A stretch of DNA of 39,471 bases from Verrucomicrobiota bacterium (GCA_018239675.1 JAFEGX010000004.1:1-39471), one strand, 5' to 3'. Positions 25,042 to 36,368 are shown, numbered from the stretch's first letter. Numbers and translations: made by a program. Notes: generated by a model from the letters alone, not told the origin.

Positions 25042-25866
25042 CTACGTTTCAGCCGCCCAGGCGCCCGGCGGCCGGCCGAACCGGGCGCGGAAGAGCCGGT
25101 AGAAATGGGACAGATCCCCGTAACCGCTCGAAAATGCGGCGCCGAGCACCGAGTGGCGACCCGCGCGCAGCAGCTGCGCCGCGTGGGCCAGCCGCCGCTC
25201 GGTCAATTCCTCGAGGAACGTGCGGCCGGTCACGGTTCGGAAAAGCTGGCTGAAGTGCCGCCGCGACATCCCGGCCCGGGCGCAGGCGCGCTCGAGGCTC
25301 CACGACTCATAGAAAGTCTCGGCCAGGTCCCGCGCCACCGCCTCGACGCGCCGCCGCGCCTGGTCGGTGGCCGCGCTGGCCGGCAGCCGCGCCAGCGAAA
25401 CCAGGATGTTGGCCGCCGCCGCGCCGAGTGCCGCGTCGCGGCCCACAAGGTCGCCCGACTGCTCGACCAGCCCGGCGCGCCACAGCCCGCCGAAACGCTG
25501 CCCCCAGGCGGGTCCGGGACGAAAACAGGCGGACGGACCGGCCGTCAGGCGGTTCCACGCCGCGGCCAGCCCGGGCTCCCGCCGGAGGAAACCGCGCGAG
25601 AAGCAGAGCAGCAGCAGCGTGGGCGGGGCGGCGTCGGTGAGCTGATGCCGGGTGCCCGCCGGCACGCACAGCACCGAGCCGGCGGGGGCCTGCACCGGGG
25701 CCCGGCCGCCCGGCTCGGCGTAGGTGACCCGGCCGTGCAGGACGTAGATCAGCTTGTGGAACCCATCCGCCCGCGCGGCCATGCGGAAGCCGGGCCCGTG
25801 CATGCTCTCGGCGAAGGCGACGCCGTGGGCGGGAACGGTGACGGGAATCGGGCGAAAGACCGGCAT
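25042..25866 (-). CDS. AraC-family transcriptional regulator
   Basis: A 274-residue AraC-type regulator. The N-terminal cupin-like effector domain spans about residues 1-150 (HKLIYVLHGRVTYAEPGG, SVLCVPAGTRHQL). The C-terminal double helix-turn-helix spans about residues 175-270 (SLERACARAGMSRRHFSQLFRTVTGRTFLEEL ... AFSSGYGDLSHFYRLFRARFGRPPGAW). The ATG at 25866 is chosen over a longer frame because it gives the normal family length. It is divergent from the methyl-transfer operon that starts at 26069 and is its most likely activator. Confidence 0.9.
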   Translation of the reverse strand: MPVFRPIPVTVPAHGVAFAESMHGPGFRMAARADGFHKLIYVLHGRVTYAEPGGRAPVQAPAGSVLCVPAGTRHQLTDAAPPTLLLLCFSRGFLRREPGLAAAWNRLTAGPSACFRPGPAWGQRFGGLWRAGLVEQSGDLVGRDAALGAAAANILVSLARLPASAATDQARRRVEAVARDLAETFYESWSLERACARAGMSRRHFSQLFRTVTGRTFLEELTERRLAHAAQLLRAGRHSVLGAAFSSGYGDLSHFYRLFRARFGRPPGAWAAET

Positions 25867-26068
25867 GGCGGAGGGTAGAGTGCCCGATCTGCCAATCGAG
25901 CCAAGCCCAATGCGCCAAGACGGGGCGAGAGGAATCCTGCTAGCGTGGTGCTCCCTATCTGCCATTGGGAGGACTCCGCCCGACGCCACACTCAGCCCCA
26001 CTGCCCAACCCACCCGAACCCACGGGTCCTTCGGCCTGCTGATTCCGGCCTCTTGCCCCCAACCCCGC
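25867..26068. promoter_or_regulatory. Divergent AraC / methyl-transfer operon control region
   Basis: GCCAA occurs three times in one orientation, at 25891-25895, 25900-25904 and 25914-25918, within a 28-bp stretch, and a similar TCTGCCATTGG word occurs about 60 bp further on. Direct repeats are the usual form of AraC-type binding sites, so this is a candidate activator site. I found no clear -10/-35 pair. Confidence 0.4.
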
Positions 26069-27133
26069 ATGCGCTCCCCCCATTCCGTTGCCACCCGAGC
26101 AGAAGTCGAGCAGGTCCTCCGCTGCGGCGCGCCGCGCGCCGTGCCCCTCTTCCTGCCGGCGATCTACGAGCACAAGGCCTGGTTCATCGGCCGCACGCCG
26201 TCGGCGATCGCCCGCGATGCGAGCCTGCTGACCCGCGCCCTCCTCGCCGAGTTCGAGGCCATCGGCCCGGACGCGCTGACGGTGGGGGTTGACGTGTACA
26301 ACGTCGAGGCCGAGGCGGTGGGTTGCACTGTGACCTATTACGAGGGCAACGACCCCAGCATCCCGGGTATCAAGCCCGGCAACCACCGGTTCGCGGTCGG
26401 CGATGATCTGTCAGCTGCGCCGCTGCCGAATCCGCTCAAGGACGGCCGCATGCCGTTGAACCTCGAGGCGGCCCGCCGCGTGCGGCGGGAGGTGGGGTCC
26501 GACTATTGGCTGCGGGGCGCGGTCTCCGGACCGTTCTCCCTGGCGATCGGCCTTGTCGGTTCGGAGGCGCTCTTCATGGCCTGCGTGGACCAGCCCGAGT
26601 GGGTCGCGCAGCTGCTCGATTACGCCGGCCGGATCGTCCGGGAATACGCCAAGGCCTACCGCGATGCCGGCGCCGAGCTCATCGTGTTCGACTCGCAGGC
26701 CTCGCCCGACCTGATCTCCCCGCGCATGTATGAGGAGATGGTCCTGCCGATCACCCGGGACTTGGCCGAATGGGCGGCGACGCAGGGCCTCCGCGACATG
26801 CCGCTCATCGTCGGCGGCAACACGGCGCCGATCGCCGGGCTGCTGGCCCGCACCGGCTGCAACAATCTCTTGTGCGATTTCACGGCGGACTTCGAGACGT
26901 GGGCGGCCGCCAGCCGCGCCGCCGGTCGCGCCCTGCGGCGCAACCTGCCGCCGCGAATGCTCGCGCAGACGACCCCCGACGCGATCCACGTCGCGGCGGC
27001 GCGCGAGGTGGCCCGCGGCCGGGACCTGCCCGGCTTCATCATGGGCACGGCCGTGATCCCATTTGGCACCCCGACGGAGAACATCCTCGCGGTGAAGCAG
27101 GCCTGCCTCGAGGCGCAGGCCGCGGCCATCTGA
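26069..27133 (+). CDS. UroD/MtaA-family protein, probable methyltransferase relative lacking the HxC zinc motif
   Basis: A 354-residue protein of the uroporphyrinogen decarboxylase / corrinoid methyltransferase (MtaA, MtbA) superfamily, a TIM barrel. Recognisable parts are GAPRAVPLFLPAIYEHKAWF, LRGAVSGPFSLAIGLVG, YAKAYRDAGAELIVFDSQASPDLISP and a late FIMGTAVIPFGTPTENILA. In MtaA-type enzymes a HxCGNTTPIL segment carries zinc ligands; here the aligned segment is LIVGGNTAPI, so the His and Cys are Ile and Gly. The protein may therefore not activate a thiol in the usual way. It leads the operon with MetFV-, LigM- and MetH-activation-like genes, which argues for one-carbon transfer and against haem synthesis. 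The ATG at 26069 is chosen from the conserved domain start. Confidence 0.8.
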   Translation: MRSPHSVATRAEVEQVLRCGAPRAVPLFLPAIYEHKAWFIGRTPSAIARDASLLTRALLAEFEAIGPDALTVGVDVYNVEAEAVGCTVTYYEGNDPSIPGIKPGNHRFAVGDDLSAAPLPNPLKDGRMPLNLEAARRVRREVGSDYWLRGAVSGPFSLAIGLVGSEALFMACVDQPEWVAQLLDYAGRIVREYAKAYRDAGAELIVFDSQASPDLISPRMYEEMVLPITRDLAEWAATQGLRDMPLIVGGNTAPIAGLLARTGCNNLLCDFTADFETWAAASRAAGRALRRNLPPRMLAQTTPDAIHVAAAREVARGRDLPGFIMGTAVIPFGTPTENILAVKQACLEAQAAAI

Positions 27134-27145
27134 CGCCTTTGCCCC

Positions 27146-28717
27146 ATGCCCACCTTGCAGGAACGACTCACCCAGGGCGCCGATTTTCTATTCGGCGTGG
27201 AGCTGGTTTCGACGCGCGGGACAATCCGCGAGCCGCGGGCGGCCAAGACGGTGGCGTTCGCCCAAGAACTCGGCGGCTGCGCCGGCATCGACTGGGTCTC
27301 GGTCACCGACAATGCCGGCGGCAACCCGATGCTGGCGGCGCCCGCGCTCGGCGGATTGCTGCGGGCGGCGGGGCGCGAGGTGGTGATTCACCTCTCGGGC
27401 AAGGACTTCAACCGTCACGGCATCGAGAGCGAGGCCTGGCGCTTGGCGAGCGAGGGATTCCGCAACCTGCTCGTGCTTTCCGGTGACTATCCGGGCAAGG
27501 GAATTGCCGGCGGGGGCAAGCCGGTCTTTGACGTGGATTCCGTGGGGATCCTGACGCTGCTCGGGCGGATGAACGCCGGGCTCGACGTGACGCGGCCCGG
27601 CGGGTCGCCGGCGCGGCTGGCTGGGGCGGACTTTTTCCCGGGGGCGGTGGTGACCAACTTCAAGCTGCACGAGAACGAGGTCATCCCGCAGCTGCTGAAG
27701 ATGGAGCGGAAGCTCGCCGCCGGCGCGCGTTTCCTGATCAACCAGATTGGCTACGATTCACGGAAGTGCTCCGAGCTGATCGCCTGGATGCGCCGGCGCG
27801 GCCATGGCAGCGTACCGCTGATCGGCAATGTCTACGTGCTCAATCCCGGCGTGGCGCGTCTCTTCCACGCGCGCCGGATTCCGGGCGTCGTGATCTCCGA
27901 CGAGCTGGCCGCGCTGTGCGAGCGCCACGCCGCCTCGCCGGACCGCGGCCGCGAGTTTTTCCTGGAGCTGGCCGCGCGACAGGTCGCGATCTTCCGCGGG
28001 CTCGGCTATCGCGGCGCGTACCTCGGCGGCGTCCACCGCCTGGCGGACATCGAGCGGATCCAGGCCCTGGCGCGGAGCTACGCCCCGGACGACTGGCGGG
28101 AGTTCGCCCGCGCGATCCGGTATTCGCGACCCGGCGAGTTCTTCGCCTTCGCCGAGGACCCGGCGACCGGCCTGGCCGACGAGGCGCGGCTGCATCCGGC
28201 CTACGAGACGGCCCAGGCGACGCGGCCGACGACCCCCAACGTCACCTACAGTTACCGTTTCTCGAAATTCGTCCACGGCCTGATGTTCACGCCGGACCGC
28301 GGGCTCTGGCGGCTCGGTGAACGCCTTTGCCGCGGGGCGAAGGATCCGGCGCAGGGCCCCGCGCTGCTGCGCACCGCGGAGCGCCTCGGGAAGTCCGTGA
28401 TGTTCGATTGCCAGGATTGCGGTGACTGTTCGCTGCCGGAGACCGCCTTCCTGTGTCCCGAGTCGGCCTGCGCCAAGAACCAGCGCAACGGTCCCTGCGG
28501 CGGCACGCGCGACGGCCGGTGCGAGGTTGAGGATTTCGAGTGCATCTGGTCCCGGGCCTATGACCGGCTCCGTCACGAGGGTCGCGCCCTGGACCTGCTC
28601 GCCCATACTCCCGTCATTCAGGACCAGGCCCTGCGCGGCACGTCCAGCTGGGCCAACACCTGGCTCGGCCGCGACCACCTCGCCCGCGCCCCGCAGCCGC
28701 CGGTCCTGCCTCATTGA
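27146..28717 (+). CDS. Fused methylenetetrahydrofolate reductase with MetV-type Cys-rich C-terminal domain
   Basis: A 523-residue protein. The N-terminal about 300 residues form a MetF-like TIM barrel (DFLFGVELVSTRGTI, DWVSVTDNAGGNPM, RNLLVLSGDYPGKG, FLINQIGY). The C-terminal part, from about residue 370, is a Cys-rich MTHFR_C/MetV-type domain: C422-x2-C425-x2-C428, then C437, C442, C451 and C459 around NQRNGPCGGTRDGRC. In acetogens MetV and MetF are separate subunits interconverting methyl- and methylene-tetrahydrofolate; here they are joined. It starts 12 bp after the UroD-like stop and ends 14 bp before the LigM-like start, so the three are surely co-transcribed. Oxidation of methyl-tetrahydrofolate made by the LigM-like enzyme is the likely direction (inference). 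Confidence 0.9.
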   Translation: MPTLQERLTQGADFLFGVELVSTRGTIREPRAAKTVAFAQELGGCAGIDWVSVTDNAGGNPMLAAPALGGLLRAAGREVVIHLSGKDFNRHGIESEAWRLASEGFRNLLVLSGDYPGKGIAGGGKPVFDVDSVGILTLLGRMNAGLDVTRPGGSPARLAGADFFPGAVVTNFKLHENEVIPQLLKMERKLAAGARFLINQIGYDSRKCSELIAWMRRRGHGSVPLIGNVYVLNPGVARLFHARRIPGVVISDELAALCERHAASPDRGREFFLELAARQVAIFRGLGYRGAYLGGVHRLADIERIQALARSYAPDDWREFARAIRYSRPGEFFAFAEDPATGLADEARLHPAYETAQATRPTTPNVTYSYRFSKFVHGLMFTPDRGLWRLGERLCRGAKDPAQGPALLRTAERLGKSVMFDCQDCGDCSLPETAFLCPESACAKNQRNGPCGGTRDGRCEVEDFECIWSRAYDRLRHEGRALDLLAHTPVIQDQALRGTSSWANTWLGRDHLARAPQPPVLPH

Positions 28718-28731
28718 ATTTCAACCCAACC

Positions 28732-30084
28732 ATGAGCACATCCAAACCCTCCAGTCTCGAAGCCAAGCTTCAGCAGTACCCCAGCCCCGTCGCCATGCTG
28801 CGTGACGCCCCCGTCGGCGGCTACCAGTTCCCGTTCACGCCCGAGTTCACGAACTGGCGGGACGAGCAGGAGTCGTGGCAGAACAGCGTCGTCCTGTTCG
28901 ACCAGTCGTTCCACATGAAGGATGTCTACTTCGAGGGACCGGACGTGCTGCGCCTGCTGTCCGACGTGGCCGTCAACACGATGAAGAACTTCGCCCCGAA
29001 CCGGGCGAAGCAGATCGTCACCTGCAATCCCGACGGCTACGTGATCGGCGACGCGATCCTCTTCGGTCACACCGAGCACAGGGTCAGCATCGTCGGCCGC
29101 CCGTCGGTGCCGAACTGGGTGGAGTACCAGGCCCGCCTTGGGCGGTACGACGTCAAGGTGACGCGCGACGAGCGGACGGTGGCCAACCAGGGCCGCCGCC
29201 TGATCTACCGCTACCAGATCCAGGGACCGAACGCGCTGGACCTCCTCCGGAGCGTGCACGAGGGCACGTTCCCGGAGATCCCGTTCTTCCAGCTGGGCGA
29301 CCTGAAGATCGCCGGCCGGCGGGTGCGCGCGCTCAACCACAACATGTCGCGCATGGGCGGGCTGGAACTGCATGGCCCGGTGGACGACGGTGAGGCCGTG
29401 CTGGCCGCGATCCTGGCGGCCGGCCCGCGGTTCGGGTTGCGGCAGGGCGGCAGCCGCGCGTACTCGACGGTCTCGCCGGAGAGCGGCTGGATTCCGTCGC
29501 CAATGCCCGCGATCTACGCCGGCGCGGCGATGAAGCCCTACCGCGAGTACCTGCCGGCCGACGGCTTCGAGGCCAACGCCTCGCTGGGCGGCAGCTTCGA
29601 CTCGCCGCGGATCGAGGACTACTACCAGACCCCCTGGGATCTCGGCTACGGCCGGCACGTGAAGTTCGACCACGAGTTCATCGGCCGCGCGGCGCTGGAA
29701 AAGCTCGCCGACCGGCCCCATCGCCGCAAGGTGTGGCTGCGCTGGAACGAGGAGGATGTCCTGCGCATCTACGCCAGCCAGCTCCGTCCCGGCACCCGCT
29801 TCAAGTACATGGAGATGCCCAACGCGTTTTACTCGATCCTGCCCTTCGACACGGTCCGGGCGGGCGGGCGCCAGGTCGGCCTGTCGACCTACACGGTCTA
29901 CACGGCGAACGTGCGCGGCTGGTTCTCGCTGGCGATGCTCGACGAGAGCGTGGCCGATGGCGCGGAGGTGTCGCTGGTCTGGGGCGAACCCAACGGCGGC
30001 TCGCTCAAGCCCAGCGTCGAGCGTCACGCCCAGACGGAAGTCCGGGCCACGGTGTCGTACCAGCGGCTCAACGGCGGCGCCTGA
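28732..30084 (+). CDS. ligM: LigM-like tetrahydrofolate-dependent O-demethylase (GcvT fold)
   Basis: A 450-residue GcvT-fold protein that resembles, along its whole length, LigM, the vanillate/3-O-methylgallate O-demethylase of Sphingobium SYK-6. Shared blocks recalled from LigM are PEFxNWRxEQ, VLFDQ, GSRAYxxxxxESGWIPSP, PAIYxGxxxKxYREYLPA, and GGSF followed by IEDYY and VKFDHxFIGR. Tyr244 aligns with LigM Tyr247, implicated in methyl transfer. Near the substrate pocket, LigM's YVYP and DQTHH read YQFP and DQSFH here, so the substrate may differ. The reaction moves a methyl group from an aryl methyl ether to tetrahydrofolate. A TTG at 28714 is an alternative start; the ATG at 28732 is preferred. 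The MetFV partner upstream mirrors the ligM-metF linkage in SYK-6. Confidence 0.87.
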   Translation: MSTSKPSSLEAKLQQYPSPVAMLRDAPVGGYQFPFTPEFTNWRDEQESWQNSVVLFDQSFHMKDVYFEGPDVLRLLSDVAVNTMKNFAPNRAKQIVTCNPDGYVIGDAILFGHTEHRVSIVGRPSVPNWVEYQARLGRYDVKVTRDERTVANQGRRLIYRYQIQGPNALDLLRSVHEGTFPEIPFFQLGDLKIAGRRVRALNHNMSRMGGLELHGPVDDGEAVLAAILAAGPRFGLRQGGSRAYSTVSPESGWIPSPMPAIYAGAAMKPYREYLPADGFEANASLGGSFDSPRIEDYYQTPWDLGYGRHVKFDHEFIGRAALEKLADRPHRRKVWLRWNEEDVLRIYASQLRPGTRFKYMEMPNAFYSILPFDTVRAGGRQVGLSTYTVYTANVRGWFSLAMLDESVADGAEVSLVWGEPNGGSLKPSVERHAQTEVRATVSYQRLNGGA

Positions 30085-30106
30085 ACCGCGCCGGCGACCT
30101 CGCCCC

Positions 30107-30814
30107 CTGATCCTCACCGCGTCCAACGCCCATCCCGTCGTCCGCGAGGCGGAGTTCAAGCGCCTGCTGCAGGTGCCCCCGGACTACGTGTTCGCGGACG
30201 AGATGGCCGGGCACGCCGCCTGGGCCCGCGACTGGTACGCGGCGCACGGGCGGCCGTGGCTTTGCGCCGGCGCGGTGGAGGAGTTCACCGTGGCGGACCC
30301 GGTGGTCCGGCTTGGCGGCCGGCCGCTGACCAGCCGCGAGCTGGCGCGGCGCTTCCAGGCCGCCCACGGCGCGGTGGTGGTCGCGGCGAGCGCCGGCCCG
30401 GAGGCCGAGGCCGAGGCGGCGCGCTGCTGGGCGAACGATGACGAGGACCGGTATTTCTTCATGGAGGCGTATGCCGCGGCCGTGGTCGAGGCCCTCCTGA
30501 CGGAGGCGCGCAGCCGGCTCTGCGCCTGGACCGCGGAGCGCGGCGAGGTGCTGCTGCCGCATTATAGCCCGGGCTATCCCGGCTGGAGCATCGCGGACCA
30601 GGCCAGCGTCTTCTCGCTGCTCACGGCGCAGGGCGCGATGCCCGGGCCTCTCGAAGTGATGGCGTCGGGCATGCTCCAACCCAAGAAGTCCCAGCTGGCC
30701 GTGTTTGCCGTGGCTCCGGCCGGCACGCCCGGTGCGGCCACGGCGGACCTGGTGCCCTGCCGGCACTGCGCGCTGCCGCGGTGCGGTTTCCGCCGGGAGC
30801 CGTTTCAGGGGTAA
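30107..30814 (+). CDS. Methionine-synthase-activation-domain-like protein, non-ATG start
   Basis: About 235 residues, resembling stand-alone B12-dependent methionine synthase activation-domain proteins found with corrinoid methyltransferases. The key SAM-site segment is LPHYSPGYPGWSIADQ. Next comes MLQPKKSQLAVFAV, then a C-terminal CRHCALPRC (Cx2Cx4C) motif as in many such proteins, possibly holding a metal or Fe-S centre. The in-frame sequence runs upstream into ligM. No ATG, GTG or TTG lies between the ligM stop (30084) and the start of the conserved region (about 30119), so the CTG at 30107 is the tentative start. It probably reactivates an oxidised cobalamin by reductive methylation, but no corrinoid protein is encoded in this operon. 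Confidence 0.72.
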   Translation: MILTASNAHPVVREAEFKRLLQVPPDYVFADEMAGHAAWARDWYAAHGRPWLCAGAVEEFTVADPVVRLGGRPLTSRELARRFQAAHGAVVVAASAGPEAEAEAARCWANDDEDRYFFMEAYAAAVVEALLTEARSRLCAWTAERGEVLLPHYSPGYPGWSIADQASVFSLLTAQGAMPGPLEVMASGMLQPKKSQLAVFAVAPAGTPGAATADLVPCRHCALPRCGFRREPFQG

Positions 30815-30845
30815 CGGGCGCCGGTTGCCGGCGCGGGCCGAAATT

Positions 30846-30975
30846 GGCCACGAAGGGCACGAAGGACACCAAGCCCCAAACCGGATTGGCCTTCGCGATC
30901 TTCGCGGCCTTGGCGGTGGAAAGGATCGGTATCGAACCAGTTTTTACCGCGAAGGCCGCAGAGACCGCTAAGGTC
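30846..30975. repeat. Four-block hairpin repeat element, copy 2
   Basis: GGCCACGAAGGGCACGAAGG (30846-30865) is the outer block. The inner blocks TCTTCGCGGCCTTGGCGGT (about 30899-30917) and ACCGCGAAGGCCGCAGAG (about 30946-30963) are approximately complementary. The opposite outer block is missing or decayed. The element lies between the convergent MetH-activation-like and gcvP genes. Confidence 0.7.
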
Positions 30976-31026
30976 TGGTCCTGGGCTTCGCGCCTAACGG
31001 GAACTAGGCGAGAATCCAGGCGTTGA

Positions 31027-33894
<2,868 letters not shown>

Positions 33895-34017
33895 GGCTGC
33901 GACGGTAGGGCCGGGGTGGGGTCGCGCAACCGCGTTCTGGCCGGGGCCGGGCAATTAAGGGTTTGTTTATCGGGCGAAAGCGCGGCTGTTTCTTGGCGCC
34001 CAACCCGGACCGTGCGC

Positions 34018-34701
34018 ATGCCTCCTTCCGAGCCCACTCCCGACTTTTCGACCCGGCCGGCCCGCGCCGCCTACGTGGACCGGCGGCTGGCGGAACTCTA
34101 TCTGGAAACCCCGGTGCCGCTGGACCATCGGGATCCCTATACCCTGCTCGTCGCCGTGCTCCTTTCGGCGCAGTGCACCGACCGCCGGGTCAATCTCGTC
34201 ACGCCGCAGCTCTGGGCCCGGGCGGACACCCCGGAAAAGATGAGGCGCGTGCCGGTGGCGGAGATCCAGGCGATCATCCGGCCCTGCGGCCTGTCGCCGC
34301 AGAAGGCCAAGGCGATCGCCGGACTGTCACGGATCCTGGTCGAGCGCCACGGCGGCCAGGTGCCGCGGACCTTTGCGGAACTCGAGGCCCTGCCTGGCGT
34401 CGGCCACAAGACCGCCAGCGTGGTGATGGCCCAGGCGTTCGGCGTGCCGGCCTTCCCGGTCGACACGCACATCCACCGCCTCGCGCAGCGCTGGAAGCTC
34501 ACCAGCGGCCGCAGCGTGGAGCAGACCGAGGCCGATCTGAAAAAACTCTTCCCGCGCGACCACTGGAACCGCCTGCACCTGCGGATCATCTTCTACGGCC
34601 GCGAGCACTGCACCGCGCACGGCTGCGACGGCACCGTCTGCGAAATCTGCCGGACCCTTTTCCCCCAGCGAAAACGCGCGATAAAGACCAGGGGCGCGTG
34701 A
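34018..34701 (+). CDS. nth: Endonuclease III (DNA glycosylase/AP lyase)
   Basis: A 227-residue Nth-family DNA repair enzyme, close to the usual length (211 in E. coli). The helix-hairpin-helix/GPD core reads LPGVGHKTASVVMAQAFGVPAFPVDTH, with catalytic Lys131 and Asp149. The C-terminal Cys loop reads HCTAHGCDGTVCEICR, that is Cx4Cx4Cx2C. This differs from the classic Cx6Cx2Cx5C of the [4Fe-4S] loop, but still has four cysteines. The ATG at 34018 starts a normal N-terminus; the upstream frame crosses the divergent promoter. It is divergent from gcvP. Confidence 0.92.
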   Translation: MPPSEPTPDFSTRPARAAYVDRRLAELYLETPVPLDHRDPYTLLVAVLLSAQCTDRRVNLVTPQLWARADTPEKMRRVPVAEIQAIIRPCGLSPQKAKAIAGLSRILVERHGGQVPRTFAELEALPGVGHKTASVVMAQAFGVPAFPVDTHIHRLAQRWKLTSGRSVEQTEADLKKLFPRDHWNRLHLRIIFYGREHCTAHGCDGTVCEICRTLFPQRKRAIKTRGA

Positions 34702-34730
34702 CGTACACCCTGGCCGGCGAGGCTGAGGTT

Positions 34731-34895
34731 GCCACGAAGGGCACGAAGCCCACCAACGCCAAGCGCATCGAAGCTTGGCGATCTTCGCGTGCTTCGCGGT
34801 TAAGCCTGCCGTGATCCAATCTTGGTGAACCGCCAAGGCCGCTAAGGCCGCGAAGACCAAGGCTTGGCTTTCGTGTTCTTCGTGCCCTTCGTGGC
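34731..34895. repeat. Four-block hairpin repeat element, copy 3 (best preserved)
   Basis: The outer arms GCCACGAAGGGCACGAAG (34731-34748) and CTTCGTGCCCTTCGTGGC (34878-34895) are perfect 18-bp complements. Inner blocks read GATCTTCGCGTGCTTCGCGG (about 34780-34799) and AACCGCCAAGGCCGCTAAGG (about 34827-34846), followed by CCGCGAAGACC. The element occupies almost all of the gap between the convergent nth and transporter genes and could fold into a long two-way hairpin. Confidence 0.85.
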
Positions 34896-34904
34896 AATTC
34901 AAGC

Positions 34905-36368
34905 CTAGGCGCTCGCGCCCTTGCGGGCCGCGAGGCGGAGCTTCACGTCGGCCATGAACTCCTGCGTGATGGGATAGCGGCGCGCGATCGGGATCACGAG
35001 GCCGGTGAAGAGCGCGCCGAGCCCGAAGGTCATCAGCACGAGCCACCGGATCGCGGCGGGCGACTGCTGGTCGCTGCCGTTCACGAAGCCGACCCAGTCG
35101 AGGCACGCGCTCGCGACGAAGACCGAGATGGAGAGCACCAGCTTTGACACGAAGGAGTAAATCGCGGCATAGCCGCCGTCCTTCCGCACGCCCGAGGAAA
35201 GCTCGTTCACCTCGGCGACGTCGGCGATCATCGAGATCGCGAGGGACATGAACAGGCCGCAGCCGAACCAGTTGAACATGTCGCAGCCGCCGAAGACGAT
35301 CACCGCGATCGGGACCGTGAAGCCGCCGATGTGCCAGACGGTGGTGGGCAGGAGGAACTTGCCGAGGAAGACCACCGCGGCGGTGGTGTCGGCGACGGCG
35401 GAAACCCCGGCGCCGATGCACACCGCGTTCCGCTTGTCGACGCGCTTCTCCAGCCAGACGCCCAGGAGTCCGCCGAGACCGTAGAGCACCATGCCGCCGC
35501 CGTGGATGATCGTCTTCTGGAACGCGGTGAGATGCATGAAGTACACGTAGAGGTACATCTGCAGGGTCGCGACGAACACGCCGCCCGTGGTGCCAATGCA
35601 CATGAACGTGGTGATGCGGAGCAGGTAGCGGTCGGTGATGATCTCGCGGAAATCGCGGTAGTACGCGGCCAGCGTGTTGCCCGTGCCGGTGACGATCCCG
35701 CGCGTGTCGAACATGTGCTGGCGGGTGGCGAGGACGACGACGAACGTGAACCCGATCGCGGCGATCGTGAACGCCGACGCCATGTGCAGGTAGTTCGAGG
35801 CCACGCTGGTGGCCTCGGGCCCGCCGGGCTTGTCGGGGAAGAACAGCGTCCAGCCGAGCGCGGGGCCGCAGATGTTGATCAGCATGTTGAACGCCGAGCG
35901 GGAGCCCTGGATGAGCGTGCGCTGGTGGTAGTCGTTGCTGATCTCGTAGCCGAGGGCGACGTACGGCACGGCGAACACCGCGTAGGCGGTGCGCATCACC
36001 ATGTTCATCACGAGCACGTACACGAAGAGCCGCGTGCCGTGGCTCGCGAAACTGGGGACGGCCCACAGGAAGTAGAACGAAATGGCCATGAGCACGCCGC
36101 CGACGAGGATGTACGGATGGCGGCGCCCCCAGCGCGAATGCGTGTTGTCGCTCAGGTGGCCGATCGCCGGGTCGACGATCGCGTCCCACAGGCTCGCGAC
36201 CGCGAACGCGATGCCCGCCTGGGCGAACGGCAGGCCGAGGGCTTGCGTGTAGTACAGCATCGCGAACGCCGCGACGCCGTTCATCGCCAGCGACGTCGCA
36301 CCCTCGCCGGAGGCGTAGCCGATGATTTCCCCGCCGCGAACCCTGGACCGTTCAGGCGCGAGTTGCAT
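34905..36368 (-). CDS. GPH-family (MelB/XynB-type) sugar:cation symporter
   Basis: A 487-residue MFS-fold transporter of the glycoside-pentoside-hexuronide family with about 12 hydrophobic segments. The diagnostic motif is in the N-terminal half: WDAIVDPAIGHLSDNTHSRWGRRHPYIL. Later parts include YEISNDYHQRT and a C-terminal cytoplasmic tail with basic residues. The family imports sugars or glycosides with H+ or Na+. No sugar enzyme is adjacent, so the substrate is unknown. The promoter should lie in the 111-bp gap behind the PEP-CTERM gene, which is on the same strand and upstream. Confidence 0.9.
   Translation of the reverse strand: MQLAPERSRVRGGEIIGYASGEGATSLAMNGVAAFAMLYYTQALGLPFAQAGIAFAVASLWDAIVDPAIGHLSDNTHSRWGRRHPYILVGGVLMAISFYFLWAVPSFASHGTRLFVYVLVMNMVMRTAYAVFAVPYVALGYEISNDYHQRTLIQGSRSAFNMLINICGPALGWTLFFPDKPGGPEATSVASNYLHMASAFTIAAIGFTFVVVLATRQHMFDTRGIVTGTGNTLAAYYRDFREIITDRYLLRITTFMCIGTTGGVFVATLQMYLYVYFMHLTAFQKTIIHGGGMVLYGLGGLLGVWLEKRVDKRNAVCIGAGVSAVADTTAAVVFLGKFLLPTTVWHIGGFTVPIAVIVFGGCDMFNWFGCGLFMSLAISMIADVAEVNELSSGVRKDGGYAAIYSFVSKLVLSISVFVASACLDWVGFVNGSDQQSPAAIRWLVLMTFGLGALFTGLVIPIARRYPITQEFMADVKLRLAARKGASA

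Noticed and set aside
33895-34017. Possible glycine riboswitch upstream of gcvP
   Set aside because: The gap is only 123 bp and is shared with the nth promoter; no tandem aptamer-like conserved core was recognisable.
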